From contig MU008163.1 of assembly GCA_010909165.1 (NCBI GenBank), positions 930,001-994,000 on the forward strand: DNA of 64,000 nt, given 5' to 3'. Shown here piece after piece: positions 1 through 10,732 of this stretch (within the stretch, counting starts at the first letter, position 1; every line of letters starts with the position of its first letter). Made by a program: the position numbers and the translations under genes. The notes below the pieces were generated by a model. It searched no databases. It was not told where the DNA came from and saw nothing but the letters and a program-made list of their open reading frames with translations. Source of the stretch: Anthoceros angustus (Eukaryota; Streptophyta; Anthocerotopsida; Anthocerotales; Anthocerotaceae).

Positions 1-654
1 CCTTTCTCTTTGCATCTGTATCCTTTGTCCCTTCTAGAGACTTGGCTTGAGGTCTTCCACCGTGATGTGCTCTTCTTGGAGAAGAGTGCCAAGCCTTCGT
101 TGCCTTGTCCGGAAAGAACCATCAAGCTCCTCTTGTAGGAGTAATCTAACCACCTCATCAAAGGTTGGTTGATTGTCACTTGGACGCATCGCTACGGATG
201 CCCTATAAGACAATAAAAATTGCCTACATGATGGTGGCAAACTACTCGCGACATGATCACCTTACCCTCCAAGGTTTGATCTCGCCTCCCTCATTTGATC
301 AACCAAGCTTTTCAACTTGTTGACATGTTGTTGAACGGTCGCCTCAACCATCTTGAAGTTGGAGAATTGACTTTCCAGCAGATTTCGCTCACAATGCTCT
401 TCTTCTCATACGTGCAAAGAATTTTCCATGCATCCCGAAGAGACACACTCGCTCAATTGTGAGAGAATGTCATCGACATTTCAGATAATATTAGCCAAGG
501 CTTCGCATCCTTGTCTATATCCTTTTCGAGCGCCATCCGGAAGTCCATTTTCCACAAACTTCCACAATCCGTCAATGAGAAGAGATTTTAGCTTCAACTT
601 CCATAATGTGAAGTTCCCGCCATCAAACTTCTCCACTTGACGCGTAGTCTCCAT
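1..654 (-). pseudogene. Ty1/copia gag fragment, duplicate copy 1, cut by window edge
   Basis: The minus strand reads a copia Gag N-terminus, starting METTRQVEKFDGGNFTLWK near 654, the FDG-x-NF-x-x-W-K signature of plant copia Gag, then LLIDGLWKFVENGLPDGARK. Further left come RPSDNQPTFDEVVRLLLQEE and the region just before the zinc knuckle. Gag would coat the element RNA in cytoplasmic virus-like particles. The reading frame is broken several times. The same sequence in better condition lies at 25240-25985, so this is the 5' portion of a duplicated copy of that element; the rest lies beyond the left edge. Several of the frame breaks coincide with CTG or CAG in the other copy and may be sequence errors. 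Confidence 0.85.
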
Positions 655-834
655 ATGCACACCTCCGAAAGCTATGCAAAGACAAGACAAAAGTTCCTCG
701 CACCAAAACTACTACCAAGCTTCACAAATTGCAAACGAGCTTTGACACTTAGTCCGCATAACTACAAACAATGCAATAGAAGACAAGTGGCAGTCCCACT
801 GTGGTGGTGCAGTACTTTACGCATCTCTGAACCA

Positions 835-846
835 TGCTCGATACCA
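835..846 (-). promoter_or_regulatory. copia primer-binding site, duplicate copy 1
   Basis: On the minus strand, directly after the 5' LTR, the sequence reads TGGTATCGAGCA. The standard plant copia site complementary to the 3' end of initiator tRNA-Met is TGGTATCAGAGC; here CAG is reduced to CG. Its position next to the LTR fixes the element's orientation. Confidence 0.75.
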
Positions 847-1031
847 TGTTAGAAAGAATTCCTGTGTTCAAGACATTAGAAATGGTGTGCTATGCATACA
901 TATATAGCCTTTGGCCTTGTCATACTCTCGATAGTATGAAACCCTATCTCGCTGGATAATCCTATATACTTCTAGGACTTATACTCATAACTCTAATATG
1001 TGATGTGTTGCCAATCCTATAGATTTCAACA
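847..1031 (-). repeat. 5' LTR of copia element, duplicate copy 1
   Basis: About 185 bp beginning TGTTAGAAA and ending TTTCAACA, matching the 196 bp LTRs at 21809-22004 and 26156-26351. It is followed by GATTT, the same target-site sequence that flanks the complete element, so it occupies the same insertion site in a duplicated locus. Confidence 0.85.
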
Positions 1032-1976
1032 GATTTCACGACAACCGGAATGGGGCAACCTTTCCTCGCTAATGGCCCCAATTCCGGGGAGTACTTGGAT
1101 CAGGGGCTTGTGGCAATAGCGAGTAGTGGAGGTCGTGGTGATCCGAAATTGTTTTCGCCTCCCTTAAGGCAAGGGAATTGTGGTTTAGTGGTCCGGCATC
1201 ATGCACGGTATATTGTTTGGATTTTAAGCTCTCGCCTCGTCATCTCTTTTGACGTTCCTTGAATTTCGAAGTCCACATTAGGTGCTCGCGCGGCAGTGCT
1301 GCACCAGTCCTCTTTCCATGCTAAGGTTGCACCTGCACTAGCCATTCTCGAATATTTATGCAGGATGATGTGCATGACCCCAAGGCGACTGCTGAAGTTT
1401 TGGACAATGAGAGATGGTTTCACATAGGATTCAGTGCGTATTTCAATTTGGAGGGCTACCTTTTCGTTGTCAGCAAGATCAGTGACCTCAGCAACTATAA
1501 AGGCTTTCAGGTGTGTTTTCTTGATGTGTTGCAAGCTCGTACCGGCCTACAAGTATGCGTGTGGCTTTAATTCGCGTGCTGAAACATCCGATATACCATC
1601 TCTGGTCCACGGCCACCCGGATGACAGGGTGCACCAGGAGGAATTGAAAGTTTTTCTGGTCATGCATCCTCAGGTCAAAGATGCTGCAGTCATACCGTGA
1701 GTGTTCAAGTTCTTCGAACGTTCTCCAACGTTTTACCGAGGCTAGCTGGTTCTTCTAAGTGCTTTTAAAAGTGCTTGTTTGCCTAAGCAAGCAGACCTTT
1801 ATACAGTATATATATCCCAGAAGATGAGAAACATGTTTGCCTGCAGGTATCCTGGTTCCATGAGTGTATACACCATTCCCATGGCATGTATAGTACATTG
1901 GACCTTGAAAATTCAACCCACCAAAGACGAGATCAAGTACTACATCGCAGAGAAGGTATACTCAAGTACTACATAG
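1032..1976 (+). pseudogene. 4CL-like acyl-CoA synthetase, 3' half, duplicate copy 1
   Basis: Fragments of the adenylate-forming enzyme family (4-coumarate:CoA ligase and 4CL-like peroxisomal acyl-CoA ligases) appear in order: a degraded GLVA stretch and PGIMHG-like region at 1060-1210, DPKATAEVLDNERWFHIGFS with the YFNLEGYLFVVSKISDLSNY hinge region at 1376-1500, KGFQ at its end, ELKVFLVMHPQVKDAAVIP at 1643-1698, and a C-terminal exon with PTKDEIKYYIAEK ending at 1953, followed by a GT donor. In active family members the hinge reads TGDLGYFDEEGY-(L/I)-F-I-V-DR-L-KDLIKYKGFQ; here the TGD is FGF-like, so the protein is not expected to work. Exons are separated by short introns. The 5' half lies beyond the window. 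The tract 1926-1985 contains a small tandem duplication of about 30 bp, also present at 27273-27332. Confidence 0.8.
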
Positions 1977-2867
1977 CAGAGAAGGTATACTTACAGGACT
2001 GGACCACCTACAGAACTAGCTAGGATTCCACTCGAATAAGCATGCTCGTTTACTGATGATGCGTCAAACCTACTGGCCACGTGCTGTTTTCCTTTCGTGT
2101 TGTTTCCTTCGGCCTTGCTGCGTACATATACAACTTTGTCCAGCCTGTAAAAGTCTCTCAAAGTCTGTAGAAGTCTCTCACAGCATCCTTCAATTCGAGC
2201 CAGGAATGAAAAGATTCAATACAAGAAAACATTACAATGCACGACCCAGCCTAGTTCATGAATCATTCCAATCACGAGCTTGCACTTTCATCCCAGCCTG
2301 GAGACAAACATCTAGTCTACACCGGAACAATACCAGCAGACTGTAAACAAGTGTCAGATCCTGGAGATCCAGCACTTCAATTGCCGCAAGGAACGGGACC
2401 GGATGAAAAGAAAGTCAGATGGAGATGGATGCCGTTTGAGAAGTGGAGGGTCAGGAGGTAGATGTACGACCCAGGTCCCGGATCTGTGCTGAAGCGTTCT
2501 CGAACAGAGATTGTGGTGACTCGGAATGGCTATGATAGCAGGATATTCCCAGCAGGGCTAGGGCATGGTCATGTTGCCATTCAGACCCTGAACAGTGATG
2601 ACTCAAGTTATCACGCTGTCAGATTCTGAGGCCACAGCTCTAAGAGAAAAGTCTACAGCCGAGAGATAAAGAGGAGGATCCACGCCCGACGGAAGAGTCC
2701 GAAGCATGTGCCTTCAGGGAAAGGACTCTGTGAGAGATTAGCAATATCCAAGTTTCCCAATCTTTACAAATCAAAATTAGTCAAAGTACCTTTCCCCATG
2801 TGTGCGTTCAGGTTCAGGTTTCACGATTCAGGTTTCAATCCTTGCATGTGTGCTTTCGAGTCTCGTC
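1977..2867. other. spacer shared by both duplicate copies, no recognised gene
   Basis: The interval between the 4CL-like and PPR pseudogenes matches 27330-28330 closely. A short plus-strand open stretch, 2461-2628, starts MYDPGPGSVLKRSRTEIVVT and is preserved in both copies, but I recognise no domain in it. It could be the last exon of a lost gene. No RNA gene or other element seen. Confidence 0.4.
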
Positions 2868-5065
2868 TCTCTCTCACCACAAAATGTGCACGAGCCGTCT
2901 ATGCCTACCCACCAGCTCTGGCCTGTTTCCATGCCCCAATTGCTTTCCTCCTCGTCTGCAGCTTCTGTGCCTCCCACATCTCATCATTGAGATATATGTT
3001 GGACATCAACACATAGGCTGCAGCATCCTTGTCATGCAGCTTCAGTGCTTCGTTGAAGGCATGGAGTCCCACCGGCACGTTGCTCCACTTCTGACAGGCA
3101 CCCAAAAGTGTGTGCCAGACTGCGATGTCGGGGAAAACAGGCATGCTCCTTGCCACCCCTAGAGCCTCGTGGAGGTGGCCTGCACGACCCAGGATGTCCA
3201 CCATGCACGTGTAGTGCTCCATGGTGGGAGTGATGCCATAGTGTTGGCTCATTGCCTCGAGTACTCTCCCTTGTCCACAAGGCCTGCATGACTGCATGCT
3301 TTCAGAACGCTGAGAAATGTGATGCTGTCCGGCCGCTCTCTGCTCTTGCATTCTGCAAAGCAGGTGGAAGACTGTTTCGCTGTCCTTGCCGGGTGTATCC
3401 TGCAATCAGTGCATTCCAGGCGACACTGTCTGCTTCAGGCAACCCATCAAATACCTGATGAGCATCCACCATGCTCCCAGACTTCGCATACATGTTTATC
3501 AAACTGATGGCTACAAACGGGTCTGCCTGATGCCCCTGTTCTTCGATCTGAACATGCAGCCACCTTCCCGGATGCAACGCTGCTACATCCGCACATGCCT
3601 GCAGGAGGCAGGCAAACGTTACAGAATCCGGAGCAGAAATGCCTTCATCTCGCATGGCTCTGTAAACACGAAGAGCTTCATGGCCCATCCCCTGCTGGCA
3701 GTATCCCGCCATCATGGCATTCCATGTCACCAACGCGTTTTCCGAGCAAGCGGGCAAACACAGCCCGAGCATCCTCGATGCTGCCACACTTTGCATACAT
3801 TATCACCAGGCTGCACCTACAATCGCATCACCCAGCAGCCCTTGACATCAATCTGAGCATGGAGCTCTTTCCTGCCTCAAACCCCGGCACCCACGCTCGA
3901 ACACGCCTGCAGGAGGCTCACAAACGTCACAGAAGTGGGTGCAGCCAGGCCCTCTTCCTTCATAGCCCTGTAGAGATGAAGTGCTTCTTCACCCTGCCCT
4001 GCTGGGCATATCCTGCTATCATGGCATTCCATGACACCGCATCTTTCCCCTACCAAGCCCATCAAAACTCTCCTGGCATCATCCCAGCTGCCACACTTTG
4101 CGTACATGTCCACCAGGCAATTCACAACAAACAAGTCAGGCTCAACCCCACAAGCCATAACATCAGCATGCACCTGCCGCCCAGTTCTCAAGTCCTACGA
4201 AAGCCTGAAAGGCATGCAACAACGAGCTTAATTCTTCAGACAGTACTTTTCTGTCATAGTTTGTACTAGGAGGTTACTCCGACCCAAGGGCAACGAGACA
4301 ACTAGGAAACAACATCATGCACATCAACGTCAGGGCGCGGAACTAAATTCCTCATCATGTGGTAACTCGTCCTGCAATGGAACAAGATAGGGCTCCGAGT
4401 CTTGCCCCATGAGATACCAAAGACTCGAGATACGTGTACAAACTCACCGATTTGGTTTCATGAGGGATGTCATGAGCGAGGAGCCAGGCGGAAAAGATCA
4501 GTGACTCATAAACTGTAACCTGAGGAGAATGTATGTCAAATTGCTCACAATATCCGGATACCCGTGCAAAGGTGTCCTGGTTCTTGACAAATCCTGATAT
4601 GCGAATTTCTCCATCAATATATCCCCCTGTTTTCCTCCCCGCCAGCACATCCATTAGGGTGGTCTTCCCAGCTCCACTTACTCCCATCAGCGCAGTCAAA
4701 GTGCCAGGCCTAAAAGCTCCATTAATATCGTGAAGAAGGGTTCGGCTTCTCCAACATGCCATGAGAAGCATACATCCGGAGGATGTGGTTGCACAGGAAC
4801 GTATCCGATCCATACCCTTCTGCACTGCCAGGACATTCACCTGGCGACCCAGAACCAGCTCCCTCTTCCCCACACAGGTTCTCAGGACAGCGTAGATAAG
4901 AGACCCGTGTTTGCAGGGCCCAGAAAAGCCGTTGCCACAAGAGGAGGTGTGAATGACGTGCGAGGCTCCTGGCAGCCAAGGTGGGCACAGGAATGCGCTG
5001 CCTGTGCAGGCAAGCCTGAACGGTCCAGCTGGGCCCATGCTGCCCATCTCCGCATGCACTTGCAC
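2868..5065 (-). pseudogene. PLS-class PPR protein, decayed duplicate copy 1
   Basis: Minus-strand remains of a pentatricopeptide repeat protein of the kind that binds organelle RNA and specifies C-to-U editing or processing. Visible repeats include LVTWNAMMAGYCQQGMGHEA, NMYAKSGSMVDAHQVFDGLP, VAWNALIAGYTRQGQ, and an E-type C-terminus with ITPTMEHYTCMVDILGRAGH and DIAVWHTLLGACQKW. Small indels break the frame repeatedly, about 554 bp of foreign ABC transporter sequence replaces about 188 bp of PPR sequence (4195-4750), and the stop codon used at 28333 in the better copy is lost. Compared with 28333-30380 it is clearly nonfunctional. It does keep one base (CCGGAG near 3632) that is missing at the frameshift of the better copy. 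Confidence 0.9.
4195..4750 (-). pseudogene. ABCG/PDR transporter exon fragment inserted in PPR pseudogene
   Basis: The minus strand encodes part of the second nucleotide-binding domain of a full-size ABCG (pleiotropic drug resistance) transporter: [19 protein letters not shown], Walker [30 protein letters not shown], and the Q-loop region [20 protein letters not shown]. It ends at HETKS followed by GTGAGT, a good splice donor, so genomic DNA with its intron was copied rather than an mRNA. Full-length members have about 1,400 residues; only about 100 are here. Matching PPR sequence resumes on both sides, so this piece replaced part of the PPR gene. The two later PPR copies lack it. Confidence 0.85.
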
Positions 5066-5196
5066 TAGGACAGAGTCTTTCCTCGAGTTTCATGTCACCC
5101 GACGAGATCGGCCAAGAGGACGGCCCGTAAGACCACATCATCACGAACAACGAAACGCCCTCCGGGTTTCAACGGGACATCCATTTTATTCATGCT

Positions 5197-5765
5197 TCAT
5201 TTCTTACAGGAACCGTCGGTGCCATACACGTTCGGTCCAAAGTATGGACGAACGGGCCATTTTACAACATGTGACGGCCCCTGTGCCATCTGCTCATCCA
5301 CATAGCGAGTCATAGGGCATGTGCGGTCCTCATGGATTATTAAAATGCATGTGAATTTACAAAAAATGTTCCAAAAGGGGTGTTTGGAGAGCTAGGGCAG
5401 CTCTAAGCAACCACTAGTGACATGTTAGGAAAAGTATGAGTTTAGGCAAAGCAAAAAGTGTTTTGCTCAGCCAGGTACGCTGCATCGGGGAACGTGTATT
5501 CCAAGATATGGGGCAGTTGATAAGAAACAAAGGACCCTTAGTGTAGGTGCCCCTTGGAACACTGGAAACTGTATCTCGAACTTTGGATCTTCCCGAGTAA
5601 AAGATAGGGGCCCAAAACGAATTTTATAAGGAGACACACCGGAGCCTTGCTCCTCGCCACTTTTCTATGACCATGAGTATTGTGCACTACAGTACAATGC
5701 AGCTTGTCTTTGTTTATTGAGTGTGCCTGTCATGGCATAGATTGACAAGAGGCTTTGTACATAAT
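5197..5765. other. intergenic, no feature recognised
   Basis: Homology with the other PPR 5' flanks stops near 5196. The rest is ordinary-looking DNA with no convincing coding region, RNA gene or repeat structure. Confidence 0.4.
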
Positions 5766-5771
5766 AAAGCT

Positions 5772-6150
5772 GGCACCACTCTCCATAGCCAAGAGCACCA
5801 CTCTCCACAGCCAGGAGCACCACTCTCCACAGCCAGGAGCATCACTCTCTACAGCAAGCAACACCACTCTCCATAGCCAGCAACACCACTCTCCACAGCC
5901 AGCAACACCACTCTCCACAAGTGAGGAACAGCACTCTCCACAAGCGAGGAACAACAATCTCCACAGCCAGGAACACCACTCTCCAGAGCCAGGAACACCA
6001 CGGTCCAATGTCAGGAAATCCAATCTCGATAGTGAGGATTAGGACTCTGCAGAGTGAGGAACACCACTCTCCATAGTTAGGAAATCCACTCTCAGACAGT
6101 GAAGAACAGTACTCTCCACAAACCACCAACAAGATCACCAAAAACACGAT
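5772..6150. repeat. 22 bp minisatellite
   Basis: Degenerate tandem copies of a unit close to CACCACTCTCCACAGCCAGGA, about 22 bp, roughly fifteen to seventeen units with variants such as CAAGCGAGGAA and ATAGCCAGCAA. Because 22 is not a multiple of three, every frame cycles through three peptide versions (for example EWCSWLWRVV), so the open frames over it are not evidence of a gene. Confidence 0.85.
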
Positions 6151-6600
6151 TCAACCACAAACTTGCTTGCAAGTAGCAGCAACATGTGAAAGGCAGCATG
6201 AGCAATGCAAGCAGCACCAGCTGCTCCACCAACTTCCAACCAGCAGCAACTGCACGCAAAGTCAGACCAAAAGCACTATGTAAAGTTTGCAGCACCAGAC
6301 CACCAACATCAGGACCACCACCAGCATTGTTCCACCCAACAACTAGCATCAACATCGCAACATAACACCACCAGCATTAGCATTGCAGCAGCACACCACC
6401 AGCATGAGTAAGGCAAGCAACACCAACTGCTCCACCACCTTTCAACCAGCAAGCAGCTGCTTGCAAAGTCGGACCACCAACACAATGTAAAGTCAGTAAG
6501 CGCCCATGGGCATCAGCAGCATTAGACCACCCTCGAGTGGGGAACACACTCTCCACAGTCAAGAAATCCACTCTTGATAGGGTGGAAGAGCTTTGTCAGC
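6151..6600. repeat. CA/CAG-rich low-complexity tract
   Basis: Plus-strand sequence rich in CACCA, CAGCA and CAACA words, with loosely repeated blocks such as GCAACACCAACTGCTCCACC and CAAAGTCAGACCA occurring twice (6237-6290 and 6418-6480). It looks like an older, larger-period duplication. No gene seen. Confidence 0.5.
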
Positions 6601-7414
6601 AACACCAGTCACAAAAATCAAAATCTTCACAAGTGGAAGACAACTAACCTCCCACAAATAGGGCACGCATTGAGCTTCACATGTTTCACAGATTCAGGAA
6701 CATGAGGAAACCATATGTCAAGCGAAGCTTCCATCCAAGCTAGTACCCACAGCGGCCCAGCGGGCAATGTCATCAATTGGGCGAATTCTTTGTGTGAGTT
6801 CAACAGCTTGCCTGTTTTATGCTCCCTTCTTAACATGTCTCTCTGCCGTCTCCAAAGACCTTCGCAATTTAGCAACTTCAACTACCAGGGCATCTTACTG
6901 TTTCTCCAGCTCCTCAAGAGATTTCTTGCAACCGCCCGACTGAGCAACCTTCGCCTCATACTGCTTGAAGCTGTTCTCTCCTAGAACAGCCTTTTTTGCT
7001 GCTAGTTCCCCACACAACTCCATGACATTGTGCCACTTCTTTACCTCCTCCTCATTCTTCACAAGCCGAACAATGTCATTGTGCCAACTATCCAAGAAGT
7101 CCACATAGCTGGCGGCTAGAGGCCTAAACCTCTTCAAGCTCTCAGGGCCCAACACCCCTTCACCTAGACGGAGGTTTCGAGATGTTTCCCCTATTTCAAA
7201 TCTAGCTTTCTCTCGTCATCCAACTTCCGCATTAACCTTGAGAATCTCCACCTCAATTGCTAGATCAGCATGGTCCTCATCTGCAGCCACCTCTTCGGCT
7301 TCAGTCTCCTTGGGATATAGCGAGGAGTTTTTTGCTTTTGCCCGCGAGCGCGTCCTTTGGCTGACATTCTCTCCACCCTCTTCATCCTCTTCCTTCACAG
7401 CCACTTCCTCCTGC

Positions 7415-7629
7415 AGTTAGAAATGCCATGCGGAAGCGTCTTGCATCAAGCAGATGCTTTTCTAAGAATGATAAACAATCAAGTAAGTTTTAAGTTCATA
7501 GGTGGGCTTTTAAAGGGTTACGAAGGGTTGTGTCCTTCGCTAGCTAGTTAACTAACTACATTTAAAGCTAAGGCCTAGTTAGACTAACCAACGTGGTATG
7601 TAACCAACGTGGTGCTTTTTCTTCTAACT
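7415..7629 (-). repeat. 3' LTR of the 3.3 kb element
   Basis: 215 bp, AGTTAGAAATGCC to CTTCTAACT on the plus strand. It differs from the other LTR by a few short gaps, for example CCTTCGCTAGCTAG against CCTTTCGCTAGCCTGCTAG. Confidence 0.9.
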
Positions 7630-7642
7630 CTCCCTCTCGAGA
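7630..7642 (-). promoter_or_regulatory. polypurine tract of the 3.3 kb element
   Basis: On the minus strand CGAGAGGGAG directly precedes the 3' LTR, the expected position and composition of the plus-strand primer for reverse transcription. Confidence 0.7.
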
Positions 7643-8439
7643 CACGTTGCGGGTTGTCATATCTAAGAGCTCCATGTACAAACGGAGATCACTCTTGTTG
7701 TAGTCAAGCTTCCTTGCTCAATTCGGCTATCACCTAGAGTCACGAATCCGCGGTGAGCTCAGAGTGTACAAAGAACTCGTGGAGAAGAACACCACTCTTG
7801 TGACCAGAAAAGAGTAAGCTTTCTGCAACGACTTACAACTCCTAGTGACGGAACAAAAACGGATAGCCCCACCAAATGAGCGACCTAAATCGTTCAGCAT
7901 CGTACAATATCTACAGGCTACCATTCCAATGACCACTTTTCTGAGAAAGCCAAATAATCATATTCATCACCGATTGCCAACAACTCCACTCAGCTGCTTC
8001 AGGATTGTAACCCTCTGGAAGCGTAAGTAGAACTCCCTCTGCTGCAGCAACACTTTAATTAAAAGAGATAATCTGCATGTCTTGAGAGGTAGTGAAGTCG
8101 GCGTGTTGAACTCCTTTTTTCCATTCCATAGGTGCCTTGGGAACGCCATGATGTGAACATGTGTCTATGGCTACAGTTGTGCACTAACGCCGCAAAAGTA
8201 ATGAGCCACAGATCCTGTAGATAGAAACCACCAAACACACAGTTAGAGCACGAGGTCGGGCTGATCTAGGTACTGGATCTTGGCCTTGGAGACGACGGCA
8301 GCATTCTCCATCCTTGGCTCTTGGCGGGCCTCACCACTGCTTTCTTCCGACACTCTCTCCCAATGGCGTATCGCACCAATGACATGTCCCTCTCGCTAGG
8401 AGACTTGGAAGAACTCAAGATCCCCGAGAGCTCCTGCTC

Positions 8440-9128
8440 TTATTGTGACCTACCGTTGGTCACGAACATGACCCTTTCTCCCCCGTGTTGAGATGTGCCA
8501 GCATTGAACCTGGCGGCCTCCTCTTGAAGGAGAGCCCCAGCGATCTCTGACACAGTGATATTCGGGACCATGCCCGATCGATGCCGGTGAGCACTTCTCA
8601 CCGTCTGTTCAGGAAGAGACAAAGGTTTGATAACTAGCGGGAGGCTAGCTAAGAGCTGGACATGACAGATCAAATTCGAGATTACCCAAGTCGCAAGTTG
8701 AGCGGTAGATACCTAAACTTGCTTATGTCTTTGAGCAACAACATCGTTAGGTTGCATACGTAATGAGTAGAACTCAAGCGTCGTAACAAGAGTCATCACA
8801 TTAGTAGATTGATAGATATCTATGAGTTGCTTCCAAGCTTCAGAGGTTATGGCACCATCGATGGTGTAAGGTAACCTCGTCTAATCCGGAGATTAGCATA
8901 TGCATAGCCTCTATCTGCATCAAAGGCCAATAGCGGACCGGGACGAACAGGAAGGTACCTTCGACAATCGGAGGAGATCCAGTATTCAAAGCGATCTTCA
9001 TTCGACGAGACCATACTTGAATTTTGTGCCGTCAAGCGATCCTTCTCCTTGAAGTCGAGTCGACGTTCATCATGTTGAAGATTGTTGGCGTTGGTGGTGG
9101 TTGAGCAGCCATCCTTAAGGACTTTCAC
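8440..9128 (-). pseudogene. copia-type gag remnant inside the 3.3 kb element
   Basis: One piece (9128-8847) contains ENDRF-like sequence NEDRFEYWISSDCRRYL; the next (8673-8440) has LLASLPLVIKPLSLPEQ followed by NITVSEIAGALLQEEAARFN, which matches the layout of the UBN2/copia Gag core (a leucine-rich LLxSLP stretch, then a helix ending LLQEE). The frame is not continuous and no zinc knuckle is visible. Confidence 0.55.
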
Positions 9129-9140
9129 GGAAGAGCGAGC

Positions 9141-9166
9141 AGTCGAAATATTATGATATTTCGACT
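9141..9166. other. perfect short inverted repeat
   Basis: AGTCGAAATAT, a TATG spacer, then ATATTTCGACT: 11 bp arms and a 4 base loop. It lies just upstream of the gag remnant in the element's own orientation, so it would form a hairpin in the element's leader RNA. No T-rich tail follows. Confidence 0.6.
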
Positions 9167-10498
9167 AGATCACTCGTTAGAGGAAAAAGTATCTTCAAAG
9201 GGTAGCAAAAACAATTTGCAAGTACCAGGACTTTGATCTTGCAGGCTTGGACCTGCTCGCAAAACCGGTGCTGCTCCTCAACCCAATCTTGGTCTTGTAG
9301 ACTTGGACCTACTCACAAGAAACGGCGTCATTTCAGAACCGGTGTCCGGAAAAGCCGCGTTCACACCGGTTGGGGCGGCCCAAACGGTTCAGCCAAACGA
9401 CAACTTGTTGTCGTTGGCGCAACGCGCATGAAACCAAGCAACTTGTTGCGCTGCATACCGCTGGAGCGCTGGCTCCCGCCTGCATGGGGCGCTGTGTCAC
9501 GGCAATCCACCTCCAGCACCTGCAGCATGTGCGATCGGCTGCGGGCGCTGGATCAGCGAGCCGGGGCGCCTCCTCCTGCTGAGCCCTGTGTCTGAATTTG
9601 GTGGATTTCAGGTCAGGATCAGCCGAGAATTGCTTCTCATCCTGCAATCTTCCACACCCCCTTAGATCCGCCTCAATTCTCGACGGAGTTTGCTCGATTC
9701 TGGCATCATTTGGCAGAAGTTGAGTAATAGGGGGCAGATCCGCTGTGGGAATACTTTCTCCCCCTACACACCTGCAGATTGGGAGAAATTGAGCCAGTTA
9801 AAAGATACTAAGATCAACCGAGCTCCAATCCCCCTCTTCCCCAATCAGGCTCCAATCAGCAACTTCTCGTGAGGTGAGGCGCCTGGATCTTAGCAGAGGA
9901 AGGGCGCCCTGTAGGCGCGACCAGCCCTGGCCTGAAATCGCTGTGAACGGGGCATCGGCGCCTCCGATCGGTGTGCCCAAAGATCCTCCTTCTTCTTCTT
10001 CTTTATAAGAAGGTATATAATAAAACCGTGCCTACCTATTTGCCATATAGGGGTTGTAGGGTCATTACAGTGCACACCATCGCAACTCCACAATTAAGCG
10101 CCCTACCCACGGATCAATACCCAGATGGGGAGCCTAACATAGGATTCACATAGTTCAAACAATTCTTTTTGTTTTGTTTTTTTTTTTTTGTTCTTTTAAA
10201 ACGAGATGCACATCTAGAGCCCTTGCAGCCCGTCGTGCTCTCCAGAAACTCTTCTTTCTAAATGTAGAATATTCACAACCACCTAAGACTCATATCTTGA
10301 ATTCTTAAAAACCCTCAATGATCTTGTGAAGTGAATTTTCTTCCATATTTTCTAATGATTTCTAAGAACGTAGTCTAGGACCATTGGAGCCCATCATACT
10401 CTTCAGAAATGCTACAAATCTAATATGATGTGCTATCTACTTTGCTCTTTATCAATGTACAAAAGAAGAGATAGCAAGCAAGTCCATGGCGGATCATT

Positions 10499-10510
10499 GC
10501 TCTGATACCA
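10499..10510 (-). promoter_or_regulatory. primer-binding site of the 3.3 kb element
   Basis: Minus strand TGGTATCAGAGC, exactly complementary to the 3' end of plant initiator tRNA-Met (ending GCTCTGATACCA), directly abutting the LTR. Confidence 0.9.
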
Positions 10511-10732
10511 AGTTAGAAATGCCATGCGGAAGCGTCTTGCATCAAGCAGATGCTTTTCTAAGAATGATAAACAATCAAGTAAGTTTTAGGTTCATAGGTG
10601 GGCTTTTAAAGGGTTACGAAGGGTTGTGTCCTTTCGCTAGCCTGCTAGTTAACTAACTACATTTAAAGCTAAGGCCTAGTTAGACTAACCAACGTGGTAC
10701 AGAACCAACGTGGTCTGCTTTTTCTTCTAACT
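10511..10732 (-). repeat. 5' LTR of the 3.3 kb element
   Basis: 222 bp copy of the LTR at 7415-7629, followed by the target duplication CCTGC. Confidence 0.9.

Larger units (their letters stand above)
7415..10732 (-). mobile_element. complete nonautonomous LTR retrotransposon, 3.3 kb, copia-derived
   Basis: Two LTRs (7415-7629 and 10511-10732) enclose an internal region with a primer-binding site beside the right LTR and a purine tract beside the left one, so it is transcribed on the minus strand. The flanks carry perfect 5 bp target duplications, CCTGC, at 7410-7414 and 10733-10737. The interior has only copia-type gag remnants and no protease, integrase or reverse transcriptase, so it would depend on another element. 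LTR termini are AGTTAGAA and TTCTAACT rather than the usual TG and CA. The near identity of the LTRs suggests a fairly recent insertion. Confidence 0.9.

Noticed and set aside
2708-3162. Plus-strand ORFs with serine/cysteine-rich sequence near 2800-3160
   Set aside because: Antisense of the PPR C-terminal region; the same pattern recurs at 28281-28641 and 44703-45073.
5730-6147. Open frames of about 100 codons on both strands with CGEWCSWLWRVV-type repeats
   Set aside because: They are translations of a 22 bp minisatellite; open in several frames and without other protein character.
5772-6150. Possible CRISPR-like array of regular repeats
   Set aside because: Repeats are contiguous with no unique spacers, and the genome is eukaryotic.
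9240-9650. GC-rich open frames on both strands inside the 3.3 kb element
   Set aside because: No family resemblance, overlapping on opposite strands, and inside a nonautonomous element interior.
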